64,000 nucleotides of DNA. Origin: Coprinus comatus (taxonomy: Eukaryota; Basidiomycota; Agaricomycetes; Agaricales; Agaricaceae). Location of the stretch: the NCBI GenBank assembly GCA_034638255.1, contig JAWPGT010000025.1:1-64000 (forward strand), read 5' to 3'. Position 1 is the first letter of the stretch; the number at the start of each line of letters is the position of its first letter. Shown piece by piece: positions 8,609 through 18,706 of this stretch. Both the position numbers and the translations under genes were made by a program. The notes under the pieces were generated by a model. It was not told the origin of the DNA. It did no database searches and saw nothing but the letters and a program-made list of their open reading frames with translations.

Positions 8609-9756
8609 TTGATTTCGTTGTTGAAATCGTTGTTCATGTTATCTTGGGAGAAGTAATCGTAGACGTCTGCTACTTCTTCTTCAGGGGCGGTTTCAATGAG
8701 GTTGTTGATCTGGCGTCGTAGATGGGGGTTTCGATTTTTGGTCGGGGCCTTCCTCTGGTTGTACGCCTGGCGAGGGATTGTCCTCGGGCGATTAGGTGAT
8801 GGGCCAGTTCGTCGAGCTGGGCATCGGTTGGCGAAATGGCCTGGTTTCTTGCAGAGGAAACAGAGTCGATCTCTGAATAATTCTTTTTGTTCGCTTGTGA
8901 AGACTCTGTCGATGAATTGATTAAGGATTTCTCCGGGATCAATTTGAGATGGCTGAGGGGTTTCTTCTTCAAAGTCCTCCTGTTCATCGTGTATGTTACA
9001 GAGTTCCTCTTCACCGTTGAGGCGAAGGTTATTGATTGCCTCTTCGATGTAGTCGACATCCATGGCGTACGGGTCTTTTGCGACCACGGGTGGTTGAACG
9101 TAACGCGGGATAGACTGCGGTTGACGAAAGTTTTGAGCCTGGCGATAGCGAGGGTTTTGACGTATTTGAGGGTTCCTTTGGGGATAGTGTGTCTGACGAT
9201 AGTCTCGTTCAGACTGAAGTATGTGGCTGGCTGCGCGGGCAGCGCCTTTCCATGCTTCATAGGTATCGGCTGGCATGGCTCTGATGGCATACATTCCAAT
9301 TGTGGGTTCAAGACCCATTTTGAAGAGATGGATTTTGAGTGTGTCTTGTGTGATTTGTGCCTCAAGTGCGAGGGATTCAAATTCTGCGATGTACTCGTGT
9401 ACGTTACGCATTCCTTGTTTAAACTTGGTAATCCGGGCCATGGCATCTGAGACATGGGTGGATGAGCGGAAGCTTGTGTCCAAGGCTTTGTTGAATGCTG
9501 TGAAGGTTCCGAAGTTGTAGGTTGAGTTCTTGTCGTCGTATGCGCTTTCTGTGAAGGCATGTGCCCATGTGGCTGCCGGTCCAACCATAAGGGAAAGAGT
9601 GTATAGGATCTTTGTTTCGCTGTCATGGAATCGGGCTTGATCTGCTGCATAGTAGATTCCAAGTCGTTGTTTCCAATGACTGTAGGATGCTGTGTCTCCA
9701 GCGAATGGTGGGGGAACTGGGAGTTTGAGTGCTGGGACTGTAGTTGTGGAGGGCAT
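8596..9756 (-). CDS. gag: Element 2 gag
   Basis: A 386-residue gag from ATG 9756. It has a Ty3/gypsy gag core (YSHWKQRLGIYYAADQ, VGPAATWAHAFTES, FTAFNKALDTSF, NVHEYIAEFESLALEA), then a basic Gln/Arg-rich stretch and one CCHC knuckle (CFLCKKPGHFANRC) near residue 301. It should form the particle shell and bind RNA. TAA 8596-8598 follows the slippery heptamer. The same frame is open, without any ATG, for about 170 codons upstream with a protein-like Ser/Pro/Gln-rich and acidic composition, so the true N-terminus may be longer. Confidence 0.9.
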   Translation of the reverse strand: MPSTTTVPALKLPVPPPFAGDTASYSHWKQRLGIYYAADQARFHDSETKILYTLSLMVGPAATWAHAFTESAYDDKNSTYNFGTFTAFNKALDTSFRSSTHVSDAMARITKFKQGMRNVHEYIAEFESLALEAQITQDTLKIHLFKMGLEPTIGMYAIRAMPADTYEAWKGAARAASHILQSERDYRQTHYPQRNPQIRQNPRYRQAQNFRQPQSIPRYVQPPVVAKDPYAMDVDYIEEAINNLRLNGEEELCNIHDEQEDFEEETPQPSQIDPGEILNQFIDRVFTSEQKELFRDRLCFLCKKPGHFANRCPARRTGPSPNRPRTIPRQAYNQRKAPTKNRNPHLRRQINNLIETAPEEEVADVYDYFSQDNMNNDFNNEIKDFA

Positions 9757-10794
9757 CGTTGGATTTGAGCTTGACGAGCTGTTTGTAGTAGGTGTGGAGA
9801 GATTTGGTGGAGCCGGGGGTAATGACGGAGTGTGTGGAGTTGTTGGGTTGGCGGAAGTTGTGATTGGTGTATGGACTCGAGACGGGATAGTAACTCTAGG
9901 TCTTCGAGGAGGGATTGGTGGGGGGTCGTCGTCGTCTGAGTCGTCTTCTTCGGATGAAGATTGTTGTTGTTTCTCTCTGTATTGCTGTTTTGAAGTTTCG
10001 CTAGATTGTGAACCTTGTCGTTGTATAGGACTAGGTTCTCCGAAAAGCTGAGATTGGGGAGGTACTGGTGGTTGTGTATAAAATGACGAGGTGGAGCGTC
10101 CAGAGTCTTGTGAGGTAGAGGCTTGGATCGGTCCGGGGATGTGAACTGGGAAGGGTTCGGTGGAAGGGGTTTCTCGGTAACGAGATCTGCTTCGTTGAAG
10201 TTGTGACCTATCAAATTCCGGTTTAGGAACTGATGTTTGGCTGGTTCTTCGTTGTCGTGAAATGATGATTCAGAGTTGGTGGTTGCCCAAGAATTTGTAG
10301 AGGTTTTTATAAAGGAGTGTGGTGGTGTAAGGAATGGATTGGGAATGGAAAAGGGAGAACTGCTGCCTAACAGCTTGATAATGCTCGCTTAGAGCTTTTA
10401 CTGACTAACAGCTTGCGCTCGCTTAGAGCTTGACGGCCAGGGGGTCCTAATTAAAGGGGCCTGACTACGACTTACTAAATGCGTAGATTTCAGCGATGTA
10501 CAAACCCACCGCGGTCCGGTTGGCTAGGATTTCAAACACCTAGACTTCCCACTTTGCTCCGGCGAAGGAGTATCACTTTGTGAGCTGCAACGCGTTATAC
10601 CAGGGATTAGCAGGTATAACGACTACCAGTATACCACTAAGAGGTACCGGTTAGACCAGAACAAGTAACGCCGTTTCAAGTTCCAAGATGACGGGAATCG
10701 ATTGACTGCCGGGTTTCGACAATCCTCCGTTCGGTTCCAAGGGGGAGAGACCGGATAACCCTACCGGTCCAGTGAAAGGGAAGCTTTAATCTAA
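9757..10794 (-). other. Element 2 leader between 5' LTR and gag
   Basis: The part at 9757-10267 is in frame with gag and open but lacks ATG. The rest is non-coding and contains a tandem direct repeat: TAACAGCTTG...CTCGCTTAGAGCTT at about 10367-10397 and again at 10405-10431. Sequence next to the 5' LTR (TTAGATTAAAGCTTCCC on the minus strand) is where a primer-binding site should lie. I could not match it to a tRNA 3' end, so self-priming remains possible. Confidence 0.5.
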
Positions 10795-11419
10795 TGTTAT
10801 GACCACGAACCGTTAAGCTGAACACTCCTGGAACTTAAACGCTAGAGTGCAGTCGTGTAGGAACGTGCGATCAATAAACACTCTGCTGCAATCTCAAGGC
10901 CTTTCAACCTAGTGACCGAGAGGTATGGAGACAGAGATGTATAAGGGCTACAACAGAAGAGATTAAAGCTTAAGGCTTTAATCGTCTAATACAGTGAGTA
11001 TTTATACTATTCTAGGAATGTACCTATTAATAGCTACTAACTACGTATATCCCAAATACTCGTCATCACTTTATAATCTACTCCATACACAATGCTAGAA
11101 CTGTCAACAGGAGTAGGTGAGACATCGGGGTCGGGGACTATTTACTCCATATACAATGAAAGATTAGTCAACAGGAGTAAAATGACGAAACACATAACTA
11201 ATACTGGAGCTGGGGAAATGCAGACTTCTAAGCATAAGTGGAGTCTCATACTTAGTTCGACGTTAGGTCATAACGATGTCATAGTGATGTCATCGGGGAA
11301 TGGTATGTCAGGCGGAGTCGTCCATAGTGTCGTCATTGGGAATGAGTTCGGGGAAGATGGCGAACAAGTCTTCCTCGGTGGTGGTGGTACGGGCCGGTGG
11401 TTTGGGTGGACTCGTAACA
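10795..11419 (-). repeat. 5' LTR of element 2
   Basis: 625 bp, TG...CA ends, matching the left LTR with one substitution noticed. It should hold the promoter of the element's minus-strand transcript. Plus-strand ORFs inside it occur in both LTR copies and are not genes. Confidence 0.93.
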
Positions 11420-11424
11420 CTGGA
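11420..11424. repeat. Target-site duplication (right copy) of element 2
   Basis: CTGGA, identical to 3205-3209. Element 1 coding sequence resumes directly after it. Confidence 0.92.
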
Positions 11425-13270
11425 GGGCAGTGAACACAAGGTAGAAATCTGGACAGACCACAAGAACCTCAAGTACTTCATGACTGCGAAGAAACTCAAC
11501 CGCCGACAAGCCCACTGGTCCCTCTACCTCTCCCGGTTCAACTTCTCACTTCATCACTGACCAGGCCGATCCATGGGCAAACCCGATGCACTCTCCTGAC
11601 GGGCCGACCACGGAACTGGCAAGGACAATAATGACAACCTCACCCTCCTCCCTCCATTGCTATTCGCTGTTCGAGCCCTTGAAGGTGTTGTTTTGGTCGG
11701 AGAAGAGCAGGATGTGTTGCGAGAGATCAGATGTGGTAATCGGGATGGTGAACAAGAGGAGGCAGTGGCGAAGGCAGCGCGGGAGTTGAAGTTGTCAAAG
11801 TCGAAGTCGGTTAAGAGTTCCGAGTGGTCAGAGGATAATGGGTTGCTACTTCATCAAGGTAAAATCTACATCCCTAACATCCCCAACCTTAGATGTCGCA
11901 TTGTGGCCCAATACCATGATTCCAAAGTCGGCGGACATGCAGGACGCTGGAAGACCCTCGAACTCATGGGTCGGAACTACTGGTGGCCTTCTATGTCTCG
12001 TTACATCGGTCAGTATGCCTCTACTTGTGACTTGTGCTTACGGACAAAGCCCCACCGACACTGACCAATCGGCGAACTTCACCCACTTCCCATCCCCGAT
12101 GCCCGCTGGGACACTATCAGCATTGACTTTGTCATTGAACTCCCAGAGTCCAACGGTTATGACGTGGTGTTCACAGTCATCAATTCAGTATCGAAACGAG
12201 TTCATTTCCTGCTGACCCACATGACTTGCACTGCCGAAGGTGTTGCCCAACTCTTCCTCCACAACATCTGGAAGCTCCACAGCCTACCTCAACATGTTGT
12301 CTCCGACCGAGGCCCACAGTTTATGTCGGAATTCACCCGCAAGTTGTACCGACTCTTAGGCATCAAGGTTGCTGTGACTACAGCTTGGCACCCGCAAGCT
12401 GACAGTCAAACCGAACAAGTTAACCAAGAACTCGACCAGTACATCCGAGTCTTTGTTAACCAGTGACAGAATGATTGGTATGACCTTCTCCCGCTCGCCG
12501 AGTTCCAACACAACAATCATGTTCATGCTGCGACCCACCAATCGCCCTTTGTGTTAGACACCAGCCGCGACCCTCGCATGGGCTTCGAACCCCAACAACA
12601 CCCCTCCCGACTTGAAACAGTCAATGAGTTCAAAACCCGGATGGAGTTGGCACTAGAAGAAGCAAAATTGGCACTGGTGAAGGCAAAGGACGATATGGCG
12701 AAGTACTACGATCGACGTCGGACCCCTGCCCCCGAGCTCAAGACAGGTGACATGGTTTACCTTGACGCATCGGACATCGCAACGAGTCAGCCCTCAAAGA
12801 AGTTTGAGCACACACAGTTAGGTCCTTTTGCCGTCGACCGCAAGGTTGGGCCTGGGGCATATCGGCTCAAGCTTCCCCGAAGGTTGTCTCACCTGCACCC
12901 AGTGTTCAATGTGGTTAAACTCACCCCAGCTCCCGAAGACCCAATCCCTGGTCGGAAGCTGACAAAAATACCAATGCCAATACTGGTGGACAACAAAGAG
13001 GAATGGGAAGTAGAAGAAATATTGGACAGTAAAGTGCAACAAGGTAAACTCAGATTTCTGATCAAGTGGCAAGACTTCAGCATGGAAGAGAACTCTTGGG
13101 AACTCACAGCCGATGTCCATGCCCCCAAAAAAATCACCAAGTTCTATTGCAAGAACCCCACTGCACCTCGACTTATCCATTCCATGGCCTTCAACTCCAT
13201 TCCTTTCCAACCTCACACTCAGTTCACAGGTACACATCAGCAAAACGCACATCTCCTTAGCCAAGCTTAA
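11425..13270 (+). pseudogene. pol: Element 1 pol: rest of RNase H, integrase and chromodomain, with stop codons
   Basis: Continues the RNase H domain cut at 3209 ([31 protein letters not shown]). Integrase follows: zinc-binding region (HDSKVGGHAGRWKTLELM, CDLCLRTKPH), core Asp in TISIDFVIELP, Asp in VVSDRGPQF and Glu in DSQTEQVNQEL, then a chromodomain (WEVEEILDSKV, RFLIKWQDFSMEENSWE). In-frame TGA at 11559, 11597, 12062 and 12464 all sit where CGA (Arg) is the natural reading by similarity to relatives. The last segment (12551-13270) is open. It cannot give a functional integrase. Confidence 0.88.
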
Positions 13271-15716
13271 ACCTCCTTAAACCTCCTTGAAAACATTTCC
13301 AAGGATGGCCAAGGATATATCAAGAATGTAAAAGAATTTTTATTTTCTCCTTGGAATTACTTAGTCATGCTTGACAAGTCAATTCCAAGCTATTCTAAGC
13401 AGGGGGTCCTGGTTAGTCACACTTAGTTCTACTTAGTTTTACCTTATATCTACTTGTACTGCCTTCGAAAATACTTTCTCAAGCTTATAAATCAGGTATA
13501 TCAGAATATATATATATAAAAAGCGAAATTTCAAGGACTCCTAGAGTGTCTCAAATGCATGTAAATGTATATCAACTGAATTATATTATCAGAAGGGAGA
13601 CAGTAATGTACAAAAATACAAGAGTGATTGTATACAGCATAATAGTAGTGTATACTACAGTAATGTACCGAAATAAAGATAAAAAAATTACAAGAATATA
13701 TTCATAATAGGAGAACTTACTTGGGAGAATAAAGAACTGGACATTGCGATACGAGTATTGATCGGAACGTTACGTGGGTAGGTGCGTTCGAACGGCGCCG
13801 TCGAGACGGTTTGAACGATGCTAAGAACGTAAGATTCCGATAAGGATTGAGTATTGAAACAGGTGTTAGATTGAATAAGAACTTACCAGAAGATAGGCCA
13901 CTACAACTCCAGCAGTCCTCCATAGTGTGTACAAATCAGGGGTGGAACAGAGAATATACGCGTGGTGTAAACGAGCCTAAAAGCATGTTATGGAGTGCAG
14001 GAGGGAGTGAGATATCAGTAAAATACTTCCCTTGAGACAGATAATGACTCACCAAGGAAGAAACCCCCCTTCGTGGGGTATACACCATACCACGTCATTA
14101 CCTAACCCTCCTATTCTATAGTACACGTCGAGAAGGTTCTGAAGAGCCTAGAAACATTCCTGTATGTAGAAAAATGAGTGATACAGAAGAAAAACAGCAA
14201 GTAATGACACACCAGCAGTAAAACTGATGTTATAGCATGGCTACTGCATCGGGACGCGTGTATGTAGGCTTGTTCAAAGCGGAATATTGAGGCCGTCCTG
14301 GAGAGCCTGAGAACGCGCCAATACGCGATTATATGAGCCCAATACATGGAACATAGTCGAAATTGACATACCTTACAAGAATAATGAAAACCCCACCATA
14401 TCACGCATACATAGGCTCATTCAATGCATAATGTTGAGACGGTTCCAACGAGCTCCAACGCGTAGAGTTTCATCAAGAAATGAGAGTGCAGTGGTGACAT
14501 TACTCAGAGTCGGCAGTGAGTAGAAGTTGTGACCTTCGTGAGGTTGCATTGCTGATGCAACGTGTCCTGTCACATGAGATGGTGAGAGTGATCATGTGAC
14601 AGTCTGATTTTGCGATTTTTCGTGAAGTCCAAATCTGGGAACATAAATGATATGATTATTGATGCATCATCATGAAATAACAACACATCATTAATGACAT
14701 CAACCAAACAAATGAAACAAAAACAAAGTCAATAACACAAATTAACTTCGACTTTTTGTGACCTTAGAATAGTGCTTGGGAAACTTAAAAACTTGGTTGG
14801 AAATATTGACTACCTTAGAGTTACTTTGAAAATATATATCTAAGTATCAGTAAGTATACTAAGCTACCCAAGCTATACTGAGTACTACTAAGGACATGCT
14901 GGAAATGCTGATGCATGGCACAACCTTGCACTGACCACACATCCACCTCCCGTCCCGACCGTCCAACTGCGGGAAACTAGATGAAATGTATGTCGTATAT
15001 GCGTATACCTTTGCAAAGATCACACAAACGGCTTCTACAGTCACAGTGCGCGTCAGACAATTTCAGGCAGGTGGGAGCCTGCAATTTTTCGAACTCCTTC
15101 AGGTTACCTATGTTCTATTATCACTTTCTAATCTTGCTGCATTCCAAGTCTAACCACGCACCTTCAATCCAAACATACCAGGTCGTTTAGTAACATTTTG
15201 CACAAGTCCACAAATCGAGGCATTACAGTCAAAGAGCGGTTGCATATGTTTGTTGTGTCATTTGGTTGATGTATGCATGTGGTTTAATCAGATGGACGAA
15301 ATGGAACCGTAGCAACCGTGACCTACTTGTTCTATTCGCTGTCATACCTATTTATAACCCCACAGTGCACGAAGCATGAAGGTATCTACAAAACAGTGTC
15401 TTTCGGTGGTGAGGCTTACTTCTCTTGTAGGGAAGCCTAATCTTTTGATACCACTTGGGCTCATTTATAATTGGACTTTTACACATCAGTAACGCTTCTC
15501 AGAAAAAGGGTGTCTTGGATTGTCCTGTTAAGCTTATGATATTATTGGGAAGACTAAGAATGAGACGGGGCACCGTGTCATAAGAGGTGTGGGTGTGTTG
15601 CTTCTGTTGTTTTGTTTGTTCGTCTCTCTCTTGTACACTGATATATACCCCCCTCGTATTATTGTCCACCCCTCAAGACATCTTCTCCCTCTGAACACCG
15701 ACGTCGTTTCTTGCAG
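13271..15716. other. Element 1 tail and intergenic region with diverged repeat units
   Basis: 13271-13606 is A/T-rich element tail with a candidate polypurine tract near 13591. From 13760 to 14462 a diverged unit recurs four times (separate entry). From about 14470 to 15640 I see no gene. A TATA-like ATATATAC at about 15641 lies upstream of the GH30 start. Confidence 0.5.
13760..14462. repeat. Four diverged copies of a ~55-65 bp unit
   Basis: Plus-strand units at about 13762-13826, 14117-14160 (partial), 14255-14320 and 14404-14462 share the pattern TAGG(C/T)(T/G)..TTC(A/G)A, then TTGAG..(C/G)G, then GAGCC or GATGC and AACGCG/AACG. Spacing is irregular (about 150-350 bp). They may belong to the element 1 3' LTR or to an older repeat. 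Confidence 0.45.
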
Positions 15717-18706
15717 ATGAAAAGAATTTGTGTTTTATTATGCTTAGCTACGGCCACGTTGGCGCAGTATGCTATATGGGATCTCGTGAGTTTCTTATTG
15801 CCGCTAGCGGAGTCGTCCCAGGCTAACGTCCTGACTACAGATTCAAACGACATGGGACCGCTCAAAATTACTCACATATACTAATTCCAATCCACCCATT
15901 CAATTTGGATCCCCTGGGCCGGCTGCATCTGCAGATATCTCTGTTAATGATGCTTCGACTTTTCAATCAATTTGGGGATTCGGAGGCTCGCTGAGTACGT
16001 ACTACGTTGTCAACATCAATAACTATTGCTTTCGAAGAGAACTAATTACTCATCTTACAGCTGATTCATCTGCATTACTTCTGAACAATTTGAAGGTGCG
16101 TAGATTCCGTTTTCTGTCTTCAGATTTCCCACTAACACACAATATAGAACAAGAATTCCTCGAATTACAAGAAGCTTTTGACATACCTTTTTGACCCTAC
16201 AGATGGAGCAAATGCTGCTGGCTTGAGTTACATTCGAGTACCTCTGGGGGCTTCTGATTTTTCTGCTACCAGTGAGTCTATACCTACAGCTGTTTAGGGG
16301 AGAATATGATTAATGATTATTTGTAGGATATAGTTTTGACGATGTGAATGGAGACACCGCCTTCAATCAGTTTGATATCAATCGCGCACCTTCGTACCTA
16401 TTCTCAGTACTTAGCGATATCAGAAACATAAATAAAGGTAAGCGCTCTTGTATCTATTTTGAGTTGGCTGATTTTTCACACTGCACTTTGTGCCAGCGAT
16501 GAGAATTCATATTGTTCCCTGGTCTCCGGTTAGTACTCACCTTCGCATGGATTAGCAAGTAACTTTACCGATGCTTTATTTATATAATAGCCAGCATGGA
16601 TGAAGACCAGCAACACAATGAACGGAGGAGCTTTAAAGCCTGAGTTACTCGATGCTTGTGAGAAAGCGATAATTTTCCTCGTTTATACTTAATTCCTTGT
16701 TGACCCAACTCAACGCCTTTAAATAGACGCGACCTACCTTCTCAAATGTGTTCAAGGTTTCACTTCCAAAGGCTTCCGTCCCTTTGCCATCACAATCCAG
16801 AATGAACCACAGCACAGCAATCCCACATATCCTACATCAGTGCTAACACCTGCACAAGAAGGGCGAATCGGCTTGAAATTAAGGCAACTCTTGGATTCTA
16901 ATGGTTTCGGGGGTACCAATATTATTGGTGAGTATCTGTTCAATGCTTGTCTGCTGAAATACGTAACGGAAGAGTAAGATAGCTGATCCGGTAATTGTAA
17001 AATGCCTCTAGGATACGATCATAACTGGAGTAGTGCTTCTTCATACCCTGTTGAGCTGATGGATGCCGCGGAAAGTGCTTTCGATGGTGTCTCTTTCCAC
17101 TGCTACGGGGTGAGTTTCCTTCAGATATATATGCATCTTCCAATAGTCATTTTACGTATCCGCCTTTAGGGATCGGTCAACCAACAAGATGATTTTAATG
17201 CAAAATACCCCAAGAAGGTACATTCTCTCTCTCTATCTATCCCCCCCCCCCCCCCCCTCTCTCTCTAAAAGCTTCCGATGTTGACGTGGCTGTCTAGCAA
17301 ATCTACTTTACAGGTAAGTCTATCGGACAGTGTATATTGTTAATGATACGATTAGCCTTTTTTCAAAAGAATGTTCGGGAACGCTCGGTAGCGATTGGTG
17401 GAGTGACATCAAGGTGCCTTCTACATTCTCTTGAAACCTTGAATACAACGCCGCTAACATTTGGCATTTCCATCAGTGGTATTTAGACAATATGTACGTC
17501 TTACTCTTTATATATCCTCAAGGTTTAACCAACGCTGATTTACCCTACGTTTAGCTTCATAGGTTCTTCAACTTTTTACTTTAACAAATGTTAAAGACGA
17601 TACTGATAAGGGACATACCTCTCAATTCTTATTCAGGCTCTGTTGTTCACAGGTCGCATATTGGTCTTATGTGGAATCTTGCTCTGGATGGCAGAGGTGA
17701 ACCAAGAATTCCAGGTACAAGTAGTTGTGGAGGATCAGGATGTCGAGGTATCGTTACAATTAATTCCGATGGAACTTATAGTGTCAATCAAGAATGTACG
17801 TCTAATTTTGTCATCTTGAAATATCCAATCACATAGCTAAACATTTGAGGACATTAAATAACTAACTGAAAACCATTGAAATACAAATACGTCATAATTC
17901 TAATTCCAACCCGGACCGATTCACTTCATCATTCATTCCGACGCCCCATCCTCTCCTTTCATATTGTGTGGCACATTTATAACTTTATTCGATTGACTTT
18001 TCCTGGATCGGATGAAAAATTCTTCAGTCTACGCAATGGCTCAAGTTTCGAAGGCTACAATCCCTCGGGATGCCAATGGTCCTCCTGCCAAACGTATCCA
18101 AGTTTCCGTAGGAGGTAACCTTGGTTGGGCATTACGTGTTGGTGCTTTCGTTACTGGACGCGCCAATTCAGGGGATTGGTCAAGAATCTCACTCGTGGTT
18201 TTGAACTGTTAGTTTTCCTTGACATTAATCATTAATCATTAATGGAGCAAAACGGTGGCTGACCTTAGCCTTCCTTTTTATTTCTTATAGGGAATGATAA
18301 TAGCGGCGGTTGGAATCCCCAACCTGTTCGTGCTACGATTAATTTCAGAGGAACTCAGGTTAGTCCATTTGATCTTATGGTAGTAAGAGAATTTGAAGTG
18401 ACATTAACTATATCAATTAGGCTATATACACTTTCCCTGTTGGAGTAACTACTTTATGGTGGTATGGTGAGTACTTTATTTCCATTTAGTATCAGCTAAC
18501 TTCCAACGCATTTGTCGTTGTTCTAATTGTAATCTTTCACAACAGCGCCTGCAGCCTCCTTGAACGGTACCATCGTAGAATCAGAACCGGAGTATCATCA
18601 AACTCCGTTTAACGATGATGACGTCGATATCGAAGTTATTGATGAGTCGGATTATAATATCTATATGGATGAATCCGACCAAACACCTCTTCAATTCAAT
18701 CCTTGA
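15717..18706 (+). CDS. Secreted glycoside hydrolase family 30 (endo-beta-1,6-glucanase-like), 19 exons
   Basis: The spliced model is 545 residues with all phases consistent. MKRICVLLCLATATLA is a signal peptide, so the enzyme is secreted. GH30 landmarks: WGFGGSLTDSSALLL, SYIRVPLGASDFS, IHIVPWSPPAWMK, the acid/base Glu in TIQNEPQHS, FDGVSFHCYGG, the nucleophile Glu in YFTECSGT, HIGLMWNLALDG, and a C-terminal beta-domain (GWALRVGAFVTGR, FPVGVTTLWWYAP). Fungal GH30 enzymes of this layout cut beta-1,6-glucan of fungal walls, suggesting wall remodelling or mycoparasitism; the exact substrate is inferred. Introns are about 45-75 nt except one of about 230 nt. Very small exons at 17298-17313 (16 nt), 17477-17493 (17 nt) and 17555-17562 (8 nt) are needed to keep conserved sequence in frame. 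The protein ends in an Asp/Glu-rich tail of about 40 residues not typical of the family. Confidence 0.9.

Larger units (their letters stand above)
3210..11419 (-). mobile_element. Element 2: young, near-complete Ty3/gypsy chromovirus with extra ORF3
   Basis: An 8.2-kb LTR retrotransposon transcribed right to left and nested in element 1. It has 625-bp TG...CA LTRs, a leader, gag, pol in the -1 frame (protease, RT, RNase H, integrase, chromodomain), ORF3, a purine-rich tract and the 3' LTR. Gag and pol have no internal stops. One LTR difference was noticed by eye (G at 3483, A at 11068), which together with the perfect 5-bp target duplication indicates recent insertion. The only visible damage candidate is a frame change in ORF3. 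Confidence 0.93.
1..13606 (+). mobile_element. Element 1: degenerate Ty3/gypsy (chromovirus) LTR retrotransposon, interrupted by element 2
   Basis: Plus-strand order is gag with zinc knuckle, retropepsin, RT, RNase H, integrase, chromodomain, the Metaviridae/chromovirus order. The 5' LTR lies outside the window. The pol region is split at 3209/11425 by element 2; RNase H sequence resumes in frame on the far side once one target copy is removed. Stops at 2401, 2683, 2722, 11559, 11597, 12062 and 12464 show it is dead. A purine-rich tract near 13591-13603 followed by TGTACA at 13607 is a candidate polypurine tract and 3' LTR start, but without the 5' LTR this cannot be confirmed. Confidence 0.9.

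Noticed and set aside
8887..10051. Plus-strand ORFs opposite gag and leader of element 2
   Set aside because: Antisense shadows of gag; no recognisable motifs.
8670..10214. 514-codon minus-strand ORF overlapping gag
   Set aside because: Low-complexity Gln/His/Thr composition, non-ATG start, and the other frame has the gag core and zinc knuckle. It is a shadow frame.
17240..17262. C run plus CT repeats as a structural element
   Set aside because: Lies inside a GH30 intron; simple low-complexity sequence.
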